NCBI RefSeq assembly: GCF_001870205.1
Contig: NZ_CP017267.1
Location: forward strand, 918,501-982,500
DNA length: 64,000 nt
Direction of reading: 5' to 3'
Source: Vagococcus teuberi
GTDB lineage: Bacteria; Bacillota; Bacilli; Lactobacillales; Vagococcaceae
Part shown: positions 1 through 10,567 of the stretch, one piece after another
Numbering within the stretch: the first letter of the stretch is position 1
Layout of the letters: the number at the start of each line of letters is the position of its first letter
Program-made: the position numbers and the translations under genes
Notes under the pieces: generated by a model
The model's input: only the letters and a program-made list of their open reading frames with translations
Told to the model about the DNA's origin: nothing
The model's database searches: none

Positions 1-1
1 T

Positions 2-478
2 TTAGAAAAAATTGCGAATGGTGATCTTAAACATCAAGTATTTATAAAAGACATTGAAAAAGAAACCACTCGATTAGTTAAAGAAATTAAAATGAGTGAA
101 GAAAAGTATGTCGATCATTCATTAACCAATAAAACCTGTCCTGATTGTGGTAGCCAATTAAAAGAAAAAAATACAAGAGATGGCAAAATCTATGTATGTA
201 GCAGTGAGACTTGTCATTACAAACGACGTAAAGATCCAAAAGTATCCAATAAGCGTTGCCCGCAATGTAAAAAGAAAATGATGATATTAGAAAATAAAAA
301 TGGATCATATTTCAAGTGCGGTGGCTGTCAATACACAGAAAAAATGCAAAGTGGCTCAAAAGGTAAGAAAAAAATCTCGAAACATGAAGAGCGAAAATTG
401 ATTAAAAAATACAACCAAGCAGAAGAGATGGAAAGCCCACTTGCGGCAGCTTTAAAAGCAGCAATGAAAGAAGACTAG
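2..478 (+). CDS. topB: DNA topoisomerase III, C-terminal part (start outside window)
   Basis: Tail of a type IA topoisomerase III, which relaxes negatively supercoiled DNA and decatenates replication intermediates. The open frame runs in from the left edge, so only about 158 residues are visible and the Toprim and catalytic tyrosine domains are missing. What remains is the end of the helical core followed by two cysteine clusters of zinc-ribbon type: CPDC with a later CSSETC, then CPQC with CGGC. The tail is Lys-rich. The internal ATG at 92 is not a true start, because the frame stays open and protein-like upstream of it. A strong hairpin follows the stop. The alternative is topoisomerase I, but that gene (topA) is found elsewhere in this window. 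Confidence 0.85.
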   Translation, partial: LEKIANGDLKHQVFIKDIEKETTRLVKEIKMSEEKYVDHSLTNKTCPDCGSQLKEKNTRDGKIYVCSSETCHYKRRKDPKVSNKRCPQCKKKMMILENKNGSYFKCGGCQYTEKMQSGSKGKKKISKHEERKLIKKYNQAEEMESPLAAALKAAMKED

Positions 479-483
479 TAAAA

Positions 484-530
484 AAAGGAATGACACAAGG
501 TTTATCACCTTACTGTCATTCCTTTTTATT
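484..530. terminator. bidirectional terminator topB / glnQ
   Basis: A perfect 12-bp stem (484-495 pairs with 514-525) is flanked by an A-run on the left and a T-run on the right, so it can end both topB (+) and the convergent glnQ transcript (-). Confidence 0.85.
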
Positions 531-1266
531 ATATGTTTAATACTTTATTTAAGAAGTCTTTTGTACGGTCATGTTGAGGATTTTCAAAGACTTGTTCAGG
601 TGAACCATCCTCTAAGAAATTACCCCCATCAATAAACATCACACGATTTGCCACTTCTTTAGCAAATCCCATTTCATGAGTGACAATCACCATTGTCATT
701 CCTTGCTCAGCTAAATCTTTCATAACGTTTAGTACGTCTCCTACCATTTCTGGGTCAAGTGCGGAGGTTGGCTCATCAAAGAGCATAATATCAGGATTCA
801 TGGCTAATGCTCTGGCAATGGCAACACGCTGTTTTTGTCCTCCTGATAAAGAGTCTGGGTAGCTATCTTTTTTATCAGCTAAGCCAACTGATTCAAGTAA
901 ACTAATTGCTTTTTCATTTGCTTCAGCTTTAGATAATTTACCCAAGTCAACAGGAGCGAGGGTCACATTTTCTAAAATGGTTAAATGAGGAAATAGATTG
1001 AAATGTTGGAAGACCATTCCAATATGTTGACGAACTTTATTGATGTTAGTATTTTTGTCAGTCAAATTAGTTCCATCCACGATAATATTTCCACTCGTAA
1101 TTTCTTCTAATTGATTTAAGCAACGAAGAAACGTGCTTTTACCAGAACCTGATGGGCCAATGATACAGACCACATCGCCTTTTTTGATAGAAACATTAAT
1201 ATCGTTTAATACAGTGTGTTCATCATATTTTTTTACTAAGTGCTCAACTAATATTTTTTCAGCCAA
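529..1266 (-). CDS. glnQ: Glutamine/polar amino acid ABC transporter, ATPase subunit
   Basis: ATPase of a polar amino acid importer of the GlnQ/HisP type; it powers the membrane protein encoded directly upstream. Visible motifs are Walker A GPSGSGKS at residues 37-44, Q-loop Q87, the signature LSGGQ at 140-144 and Walker B IMLFDE at 160-165, followed by TSALD. At 245 residues it has the family's normal length. The start codon follows the stop of the upstream gene with no gap, which indicates translational coupling in a two-gene operon. Substrate is assigned from the fused GlnP-type partner and is probably glutamine, possibly also glutamate or asparagine. Confidence 0.93.
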   Translation of the reverse strand: MAEKILVEHLVKKYDEHTVLNDINVSIKKGDVVCIIGPSGSGKSTFLRCLNQLEEITSGNIIVDGTNLTDKNTNINKVRQHIGMVFQHFNLFPHLTILENVTLAPVDLGKLSKAEANEKAISLLESVGLADKKDSYPDSLSGGQKQRVAIARALAMNPDIMLFDEPTSALDPEMVGDVLNVMKDLAEQGMTMVIVTHEMGFAKEVANRVMFIDGGNFLEDGSPEQVFENPQHDRTKDFLNKVLNI

Positions 1267-2712
1267 TTAGTTCACCTTCTTTTCTAAAACTTTTGCTAAT
1301 TTTGTTAATGCTGTAATCAAAATCAAATAAATCAATGCGATAGTAAAGTAAACCATCGTACTTTGTAAGTTTCGTGCCACAATAATTTTACCTGATTGAA
1401 GTAATTCAATTAAACCAATTGATGATAGAATGGTTGTATCTTTTAGAGATATAACAAATTGATTAACAAATGATGGAATCATGATTTTAATGGCTTGAGG
1501 TAAGATAATCTTTTGCATTGCACGATGATACGAAAGACCTAAACTTCTAGAGGCTTCCATTTGACCCTTAGGAACAGCATTTATCCCACCACGTACGATT
1601 TCTGATAGATAGGCACTTGAGTTTAATGTTAGTGTGATGATACCAGCTAAGAAGACAGGAATATTAAAACCTAAAATCCCTGGCATACCAAAGTAAATGA
1701 AGAAAGCTAGCACCATAAGTGGAATACCACGAATAATATCCACATAGATTGTTGCGATAAGACGTAGCACTTTTGATGGTGAAACACTAAATAATCCAAT
1801 TAAGATACCGATAATAAGTGCTAAAACAAATGATACTAGAGTTAACTTAATTGTCATCCATAGTCCATCGAGTAAACTTTTCCAGTTGTTTTTTAAGAAA
1901 CCAGCAAAACTTGTTTCGTCAACAACGGTTTCTTCTGTACTTGTATCTTTACCAGTTGAAATATATTTATTGATAATTTTGTCGTACTCGCCAGACGCTT
2001 TTAAATTCTTAAGACCAGCGTTGAATTTTTCCAATAATTCTTGATTCTGCCCTTTTTTAACGGCAAATCCATAGGCACTACCAGTCTCTTTTTCACCAAC
2101 TAATTGAAGAGCTTGCCCATTTGTAATGGCATATCCTAAAACAGGGTAATCATCAAATATTGCAACAGCTTCGCCATTTTCTAATGATTTATACAGTCCA
2201 GTGGCGTCATCAAAGTTTTTGATTGTATAACCATATTTTTTTTGATTCTTTTCTAAGAAAGTCGCACTTTCAGTTCCAACTTTTGCAGCGACTGTTTTTC
2301 CTTTTAAATCGTCATAACTTTTGATTGAGTTATTTCCTTCTTTAACAGCCATTGAAATACCGCTATCAAAATAAGGATCAGAAAAATCAAATGATTTTTT
2401 TCGTTCCTCGGTAATGCTCATACCAGCAACCATACCATCCGCTTGATTTGATTGGACAGCTTGTACCGCACTATCAAATCCTAAAGGTTTTAAATCCACT
2501 TTGAATCCTTGATCTTTCGCGATAGCATTGATTAAATCAACATCAATCCCAATATATGTTCCGCTTGAATTTTGGTATTCAAAAGGAGCGAAGGTTAAAT
2601 CAGTCCCAATTGTGTATGTTTTTTCTTCTGCTTTGACATTGACTCCAAAAACTAAAACAACTAAAGAGGCAAGTAAAGCTATGAATGAAAATAAAGAATA
2701 TTTATTTTTCAT
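1267..2712 (-). CDS. glnP: Glutamine ABC transporter, fused substrate-binding/permease protein
   Basis: Single polypeptide carrying an extracellular solute-binding domain and a membrane permease domain, as in the GlnP proteins of lactic acid bacteria. Residues 1-28 form a signal peptide or membrane anchor. A type 3 solute-binding domain follows at about 33-253. The permease spans about 276-475 with several hydrophobic segments and the EAA loop (EASRSLGLSYHRA) that contacts the ATPase. There is one binding domain, whereas the lactococcal protein has two. The start is supported by AAGGAG placed 7 nt upstream. It forms an operon with glnQ. I see no convincing CodY box in its promoter region, although such transporters are often nitrogen-regulated. 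Confidence 0.92.
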   Translation of the reverse strand: MKNKYSLFSFIALLASLVVLVFGVNVKAEEKTYTIGTDLTFAPFEYQNSSGTYIGIDVDLINAIAKDQGFKVDLKPLGFDSAVQAVQSNQADGMVAGMSITEERKKSFDFSDPYFDSGISMAVKEGNNSIKSYDDLKGKTVAAKVGTESATFLEKNQKKYGYTIKNFDDATGLYKSLENGEAVAIFDDYPVLGYAITNGQALQLVGEKETGSAYGFAVKKGQNQELLEKFNAGLKNLKASGEYDKIINKYISTGKDTSTEETVVDETSFAGFLKNNWKSLLDGLWMTIKLTLVSFVLALIIGILIGLFSVSPSKVLRLIATIYVDIIRGIPLMVLAFFIYFGMPGILGFNIPVFLAGIITLTLNSSAYLSEIVRGGINAVPKGQMEASRSLGLSYHRAMQKIILPQAIKIMIPSFVNQFVISLKDTTILSSIGLIELLQSGKIIVARNLQSTMVYFTIALIYLILITALTKLAKVLEKKVN

Positions 2713-2761
2713 AAAGTTTCTCCTTTTTTTCTATTTTTTTCATTATAATTTAAAAAAACAG

Positions 2762-2810
2762 AAAAACACAAATTTTATGTCAGATTATCTTACATGAAAT
2801 TTGTGTTTTT
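2762..2810 (-). terminator. terminator after yccF
   Basis: An inverted repeat of about 19 bp (2762-2780 with 2792-2810, few mismatches) is followed on the minus strand by a T-rich tract. It separates the yccF transcript from glnPQ. Confidence 0.75.
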
Positions 2811-2845
2811 ACAAAAAAATACCAAAAAACGGTTTAATTTTTACA

Positions 2846-3214
2846 CTAATACCTATATACAACTTCTGCACCAAATGGCATTAGTGCTAATTTTGCCAAT
2901 TTAAAAGATTGTTTTCCAAAAGGAATCCCAATAATGGTGATGCATAAAAGTATACCGCTAGTAACGTGGACAATGGCTAATGGAAGTCCTGATATGATAA
3001 GCCAAAGTATGTCAACAACAAATGAGATACCACTTCTATTGTAAACAATGTCTTTTCCAAAAGGCCAAAATGAAAGACCAGCAATTTTAAAGCATTGAAG
3101 TCCTATTGGAATCCCAATAATAGTAATACACCACGCGCACCCAGCGATAAACCAAGAAATTCCACCAGCAAATCCTCCAAAAATTATCCAAATAATGTTT
3201 CCTAAAAAAGTCAT
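2846..3214 (-). CDS. YccF-family small membrane protein
   Basis: About 122 residues made of two copies of the YccF (PF03733) motif: each has a hydrophobic segment with a CITIIGIPxGxQxFKLA-type stretch followed by a xPFG motif. The protein should lie in the cytoplasmic membrane with about four hydrophobic segments. The family's function is unknown, although some members have been linked to ion channel-like activity. An upstream ATG at 3268 is open, but the purine-rich AGAAAGAAGA at 3221-3230 and the family's usual MTFLGN beginning favour the start at 3214. The gene is monocistronic and ends in a hairpin. Confidence 0.8.
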   Translation of the reverse strand: MTFLGNIIWIIFGGFAGGISWFIAGCAWCITIIGIPIGLQCFKIAGLSFWPFGKDIVYNRSGISFVVDILWLIISGLPLAIVHVTSGILLCITIIGIPFGKQSFKLAKLALMPFGAEVVYRY

Positions 3215-3333
3215 TGTCATTCTTCTTTCTAAAATATGATAGATTAATAAAAGCATTTCATTCATCATTCTGATAGAATGTAGTTAATTGATTATAACAT
3301 AGACATATAATGTATACAAAAGGGGAAATGATA

Positions 3334-4041
3334 GTGGAAAATATCTTTATGACATTTATAACCTATTCCATTATAGGATGGCTGTGGGAAAGTGTTTATT
3401 GTTCGTTAAAAGCGCGACATTTTGTATATAGAGGCTTCTTATTAGGCCCATATTGTCCTGTTTATGGGTTTGGTGTGACAGCTGTTTTATTACTTGTCCC
3501 AGACAAATCAGGTACACTTTTAAATCTTTATTTTAATTCTGTTGTGATTGTGACTATTATTGAATTTATAACAAGTTGGTTACTAGAAAAATTATTTAAT
3601 ATGTCATTGTGGGATTATAAAAATGTTCCCTTTAATATTGAAGGACGAGTAGCTGTCCCAGTTTCAATGTTCTGGGGAGTGGGCTGTTTGTTCCTAATTA
3701 AAGTGATTAATCCAGTCATACAATATGGCATTACAAGCTTTATAAATGCAACTAACAATATTGGACCCATTATTTTATTTGTTTTATTTACGGTAGATGT
3801 TATCTCAACATTAATTTTTACAGCGACTACCAAAAAAGAAGTTGCTTCATCAATTGATACGAGTGATAAGGAAAATGCTGGTATTAAAGAATATCGTTTA
3901 AAACACTTATTTGAAAACAAAGAATCAGACCATAATAGATTGATAGTTTTACAAGACTTGAAAAACAAATCATTGAAATTAAAACATCACAATTTAAATC
4001 GTTTGCTTAAAAACTATCCAAATTTAAAATTAAAAAAATAG
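3334..4041 (+). CDS. Putative ABC-transporter type IV membrane protein (PF06541 family)
   Basis: Predicted polytopic membrane protein of the 'putative ABC-transporter type IV' family (PF06541, CmpB-like). Typical features are the N-terminal IIGWLWESVYCSL segment, the RGFLLGPYCPVYG motif and a WDYKNVPFNIEGRV motif before a further membrane segment. About five hydrophobic segments are followed by a basic cytoplasmic tail of about 70 residues rich in Lys and Asn. No ATPase gene is adjacent, so a transport role is not established. The start is uncertain. AGGGG at 3321-3325 is best spaced for the GTG at 3334, and ATGs at 3310 and 3328 are in the same frame. A hairpin follows the stop. Confidence 0.75.
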   Translation: MENIFMTFITYSIIGWLWESVYCSLKARHFVYRGFLLGPYCPVYGFGVTAVLLLVPDKSGTLLNLYFNSVVIVTIIEFITSWLLEKLFNMSLWDYKNVPFNIEGRVAVPVSMFWGVGCLFLIKVINPVIQYGITSFINATNNIGPIILFVLFTVDVISTLIFTATTKKEVASSIDTSDKENAGIKEYRLKHLFENKESDHNRLIVLQDLKNKSLKLKHHNLNRLLKNYPNLKLKK

Positions 4042-4060
4042 GGTTAGGCCTATTTTTTTG
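4032..4060 (+). terminator. terminator after PF06541 gene
   Basis: The A-rich/GG arm 4032-4043 pairs with CCTATTTTTTT at 4049-4059. The T-run is part of the stem, and the stop codon lies within the hairpin. Confidence 0.7.
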
Positions 4061-4082
4061 TTGCTCATAAATGAAGTGGCTA

Positions 4083-4091
4083 TGTTATAAT
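4083..4091 (+). promoter_or_regulatory. extended -10 promoter of DUF1456 gene
   Basis: TGTTATAAT is an extended -10 (TGn plus TATAAT), with TTGCTC 19 nt upstream as a weak -35. It lies about 30 bp before the start at 4120. Confidence 0.5.
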
Positions 4092-4119
4092 GGTTCTATT
4101 ACATAAAAAGAGGTATGGT

Positions 4120-4584
4120 ATGAATAACAATGATCGGTTAACGCGTTTAAGATACGCACTTGATATTAAAGATAATGATATGGTCGAGCTTTTTTCTTTA
4201 GGTGGCGTGACTGTTACAAAAGAAGAGTATTTATCAATGTTAAATAAAATAGATGACGACTTGTATGAAAATATGTTAGAAGATGAAATGTTTGAGAGAT
4301 TTTTAAATGGCATGATTATTTCACAGCGTGGGAAAAAAGATGATGACAAGGTAGTCTATGAATTGCATGAAGGAAACGCAAATAATGTCTTTTTAAAGAA
4401 AATAAAAATTGCATTATCTCTTACAACTGATGATATGCTTCATTATTTAGATGAGGCAGGGGTAAGTGTTTCTAAAAGTGAATTAAGTGCTTTTTTAAGA
4501 AAAGAAGGACATCGAAATTACAAAGTATGTGGAGACAACTACACGAGACATTTTTTAAAAGGCTTAATGACTGATTATAGATAA
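4120..4584 (+). CDS. DUF1456 family protein (YehS-like)
   Basis: About 154 residues with two tandem DUF1456 repeats (roughly residues 1-70 and 90-154). Each has the pattern RLRYAL-(D/T)-x-DDM followed by a conserved Leu/Lys-rich region and an FLxGLxxxR ending. The family is widespread, small, soluble and of unknown function; E. coli YehS is a member. The start is chosen because AAAAGAGG at 4107-4114 is correctly spaced; an ATG 30 nt upstream lies inside the promoter. The next gene follows after 22 bp, so the two are probably co-transcribed. Confidence 0.8.
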   Translation: MNNNDRLTRLRYALDIKDNDMVELFSLGGVTVTKEEYLSMLNKIDDDLYENMLEDEMFERFLNGMIISQRGKKDDDKVVYELHEGNANNVFLKKIKIALSLTTDDMLHYLDEAGVSVSKSELSAFLRKEGHRNYKVCGDNYTRHFLKGLMTDYR

Positions 4585-4606
4585 TGATTATTTTAGGAGG
4601 TGGCTT

Positions 4607-5062
4607 ATGCGTTTTGTCATTGATGGGGATGGGTCTCCGGTAAAAAATGAAGTGATCCAATTAGGAGAAACGTATCAAATTCCTGTTGTTATCGTGACAA
4701 GTATTGATCACTACACAAATAAAATTTATCCAGACTTTATTGAGTTTATTTACGTAGATAAAGGAAGTGACAGTGCTGATTATCGTATCGTAAAAGAAGT
4801 AGAGGATCATGATATTATTATTACTCAAGATTATGGTTTGGCTTCTCTTTTACTAACAAAACCAGTGCGAGTATTTCATCATAGCGGACAAGAGTATACA
4901 ACACGCACGATTGATACGTTACTTAATCAACGTTTTATAGGTAGTCAAATGCGTAAAGCAGGAAAGAAAACAAAAGGTCCTAAAGCATTTACCCAAAAAG
5001 ATAAAGAGATATTTATTGGGAAAATGTTGGATATTATAAAGAGCAAAAATAACCTTGGCTAA
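4607..5062 (+). CDS. YaiI/YqxD family protein (DUF188)
   Basis: 151-residue soluble protein of the UPF0178/DUF188 family, found across bacteria. The family fold resembles PIN/NYN nucleases. Conserved acidic residues are visible in the N-terminal VIDGDGSPV motif, in the GSDSADYRIV stretch and in the IITQDYGLA motif, all consistent with a metal-binding site. The C-terminus carries the family's basic GKKTKGPKAF region. No activity is firmly established. A very strong Shine-Dalgarno (TAGGAGGT) precedes the ATG, and a terminator follows the stop. Confidence 0.87.
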   Translation: MRFVIDGDGSPVKNEVIQLGETYQIPVVIVTSIDHYTNKIYPDFIEFIYVDKGSDSADYRIVKEVEDHDIIITQDYGLASLLLTKPVRVFHHSGQEYTTRTIDTLLNQRFIGSQMRKAGKKTKGPKAFTQKDKEIFIGKMLDIIKSKNNLG

Positions 5063-5083
5063 AAAGTTAAGGTTATTTTTTAT
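5045..5083. terminator. bidirectional terminator
   Basis: A perfect 12-bp stem (5045-5056 with 5069-5080) has A- and T-runs at its outer ends. It separates the DUF188 gene (+) from the gntR gene (-), whose stop is at 5085. Confidence 0.8.
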
Positions 5084-5084
5084 T

Positions 5085-5798
5085 TTATGAATATATTTTT
5101 GTACTTTGTAAAAAGAATTGAGAATTAACATAATGATAGATTGTTTTAGAAAAATCAAATGCTTCCCCTGACGATAAGTAAAATAACTCATCAATTAATA
5201 ATCCTGGATCCCCCTCCTTTAATTCTAATAAGTCACTTTCATCTTTATTTAATTTTATGACATGGATATATTTATCAGAGAAGCTAATATTCAATTTCAA
5301 AGCTGTTTTACAGTAATCAAAAATAGAATGCTCTGCTATTTCAACATTTAAGTAAGGGATGATTGTTTTATTGTAATAGGATTCTTCTATACAGAGAACT
5401 TGAGAATTAATATATCGTATTCTTTTAACATAATAAACACTCTCTTTATCATCTAAACTTAAATGCTCTCTAACTTCCAATGGCGGAATTACTTCACTAA
5501 GTTCTAATACTTTTGATGTAATATCAAATTCACCTAAATCAGCTGTAAATCCTTGGTTTTCACTGAAATTAATATAACCTTTTCTTTTTTTTCTCCTAAC
5601 AAATACACCACTACCTTGTATTTGGTAGATAATTCCTCGTTTTTCTAATAAATCCAATGCTTTAACAATAGTACTTTTACTGACGTGATAAGTCTCTATC
5701 AATTCTTTAAAGTTTGGTAACCTACTACCATGGTTTAAGTTATTTTCAACAATTGATTCCTCAATTAATAATGCAATTTTTTCGTATTTTAACATCAT
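5085..5798 (-). CDS. GntR family regulator with UTRA effector domain (HutC subfamily)
   Basis: 237-residue transcription factor. Residues 1-70 form the GntR winged helix-turn-helix (YHVSKSTIVKALDLLEKRGIIYQIQGSGVFV). Residues of about 90-235 form a UTRA ligand-binding domain with the typical LSLDDKESVYYVKRIR and CIEESYYN segments. It is divergently oriented to the beta-glucoside PTS and phospho-glucosidase genes. UTRA regulators in this position usually sense a phosphorylated sugar and repress the adjacent operon. The inferred ligand is therefore a 6-phospho-beta-glucoside, and the inferred operator is the perfect palindrome at 5887-5904. The ATG at 5798 has GAGGGG 6 nt upstream. Confidence 0.88.
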   Translation of the reverse strand: MMLKYEKIALLIEESIVENNLNHGSRLPNFKELIETYHVSKSTIVKALDLLEKRGIIYQIQGSGVFVRRKKRKGYINFSENQGFTADLGEFDITSKVLELSEVIPPLEVREHLSLDDKESVYYVKRIRYINSQVLCIEESYYNKTIIPYLNVEIAEHSIFDYCKTALKLNISFSDKYIHVIKLNKDESDLLELKEGDPGLLIDELFYLSSGEAFDFSKTIYHYVNSQFFLQSTKIYS

Positions 5799-5880
5799 AA
5801 TAATCCCCTCATTTATATCTCTTAAGTTTTGTTACGATAGTTTTCTTTATTTTATCACAAAAAAATAAAAAAGATAGGTA

Positions 5881-5909
5881 TTGACAAATTGTGCATGCAC
5901 AATTATTAT
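5881..5909 (+). promoter_or_regulatory. sigma-A promoter of the beta-glucoside operon with embedded operator
   Basis: TTGACA at 5881-5886 and TATTAT at 5904-5909 are separated by 17 bp. The 18-bp perfect palindrome AATTGTGCATGCACAATT (5887-5904) fills the spacer. A dimeric regulator bound there would block RNA polymerase, so this is the likely GntR-family operator. Confidence 0.8.
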
Positions 5910-5941
5910 TTATATATAAAGTTTAGAGAGGAAGGCGAATC

Positions 5942-9252
<3,311 letters not shown>

Positions 9253-9258
9253 ATATAT

Positions 9259-9293
9259 AAAACTATTAGTCTGTACTGGCTAATAGTTTTTTT
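9259..9293 (+). terminator. terminator of the beta-glucoside operon
   Basis: A perfect 11-bp stem AAAACTATTAG (9259-9269) pairs with CTAATAGTTTT (9280-9290), followed by more T residues. Confidence 0.85.
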
Positions 9294-9370
9294 AATAGCT
9301 ATTAATTAACCTATTTTTTAAAGTGTGTTATCCTACTATATAAGAAGAGCTTCGTATAGGAGGAAAAAAC

Positions 9371-9661
9371 ATGGGAGACAATAAATCTGCCAAAACAAAT
9401 CAGTCTGAAACCACATTTATTAAGTATATCAGTTGGATTGCAACCATTACAGCAATTCTAATGTATGTATCGTACATCCCACAAATAAGTAATAATTTAG
9501 CTGGAGATAAAGGTAGTCCTGTTCAACCCTTAGTTGCAGCAATTAACTGCTCACTTTGGGCGATTTACGGATTTAAAAAAACGCCACGAGATTGGCCGAT
9601 TGTACTAGCAAATTTTCCGGGAGTCATTTTTGGGATAATTACTTTTTTAACCGCTTTGTAG
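9371..9661 (+). CDS. SemiSWEET-type small sugar transporter (MtN3/PQ-loop)
   Basis: 96-residue protein with three predicted membrane helices, the size of bacterial SemiSWEETs, which dimerise to form a sugar uniporter. A PQ-loop motif is visible in the first helix (VSYIPQI), and the conserved Asn/Trp-containing second helix follows (AAINCSLWAIYGF). The final helix contains LANFPGVIFGIITF. The N-terminus has an unusually long polar stretch of about 18 residues before helix 1. It stands alone with its own Shine-Dalgarno (AGGAGG) immediately downstream of the beta-glucoside operon terminator. Substrate cannot be read from sequence; a role in mono- or disaccharide exchange is inferred. Confidence 0.85.
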   Translation: MGDNKSAKTNQSETTFIKYISWIATITAILMYVSYIPQISNNLAGDKGSPVQPLVAAINCSLWAIYGFKKTPRDWPIVLANFPGVIFGIITFLTAL

Positions 9662-9782
9662 TAAAAAAAACGATTATTAAACCAAAAAATTTGAAAATTG
9701 ACGTAAATTTGCCTTGAAATAGTTATAATATGAAAGAGTCTATGACTTAAGTAGTATTATATTGTTTCAGGGGGTTGGATCA

Positions 9783-10427
9783 ATGGATATTTTAGAGATT
9801 ACAAGTATCATTGGGACGATTGCTTTTTCGTTTTCTGGAGCACTTGTTGCCATAGAAGAAAAATATGATTTATTAGGGATTGCAGTATTAGGATTTGTCA
9901 CGGCATTTGGTGGCGGTGCTTTAAGAAATTTGATTTTAGGATTATCAATGGATATTTTTTGGAGTCAGACAACACTTTTTTATGTGTCATTTGCAACAAT
10001 TGGCATTGTTTATTTATTTCCGAAAAGGCTATCATCAATGAAAATGTTAGAACTTATTTCTGATGCAATCGGGCTAGCGGCATTTAGTACTCAAGGGGCT
10101 TTGTATGGATTAGGAATTAATGGTCATATAGGTCCTGTTATTATGGCGGCGTTATTGACAGGTACAGGAGGAGGATTAATACGAGATCTTCTTGCGGGAA
10201 AAAAACCAAGTGTCTTATGTGCTGAAATATATGGTAGCTGGTCGATTTTAATAGCAATCGCTCTTTATGTTTATCGTCCAACGCACTCATTAGTATATCT
10301 TTTTATCATTGTGTTAACAGTGTTACTAAGAGTTGTTGGGTTAACATATGATTGGAATTTACCGAAGTCTAAATTTAATAAACATGATGATGACAATAGC
10401 CACCCAACTCTAAAAATTGACTTATAA
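9783..10427 (+). CDS. TRIC-family cation channel-like membrane protein (UPF0126)
   Basis: About 214 residues, seven predicted membrane helices arranged as two internal repeats plus one, as in prokaryotic TRIC channels (formerly UPF0126, YadS/YvgT). The signature glycine-rich motifs appear twice: TAFGGGALRNLI near residue 45 and GTGGGLIRDLL near residue 130. The family includes trimeric potassium channels, but the bacterial role is poorly known. The start at 9783 is preceded by CAGGGGGT. Earlier in-frame codons lack a ribosome site. TATAAT at 9724-9729 is a likely -10 element. Confidence 0.85.
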   Translation: MDILEITSIIGTIAFSFSGALVAIEEKYDLLGIAVLGFVTAFGGGALRNLILGLSMDIFWSQTTLFYVSFATIGIVYLFPKRLSSMKMLELISDAIGLAAFSTQGALYGLGINGHIGPVIMAALLTGTGGGLIRDLLAGKKPSVLCAEIYGSWSILIAIALYVYRPTHSLVYLFIIVLTVLLRVVGLTYDWNLPKSKFNKHDDDNSHPTLKIDL

Positions 10428-10497
10428 AACGTTGCGTGATATATTTTACAGATAATATAGACTAAAGACGTTATATAGAATCATAAAGTGTTAAGTT

Positions 10498-10537
10498 GAA
10501 AACAATTGATTGATTTTTCAATTGTTTTCTTTTTTTA
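10498..10537 (+). terminator. terminator upstream of the ABC-F gene
   Basis: A perfect 12-bp stem (GAAAACAATTGA at 10498-10509 with 10518-10529) is followed by a run of eight T. It lies 70 bp after the TRIC gene and 30 bp before the ABC-F start, so it may end the former or attenuate the latter. Confidence 0.85.
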
Positions 10538-10567
10538 TGATGATTTTAGTAAAAAGGAGAGTCAAAA

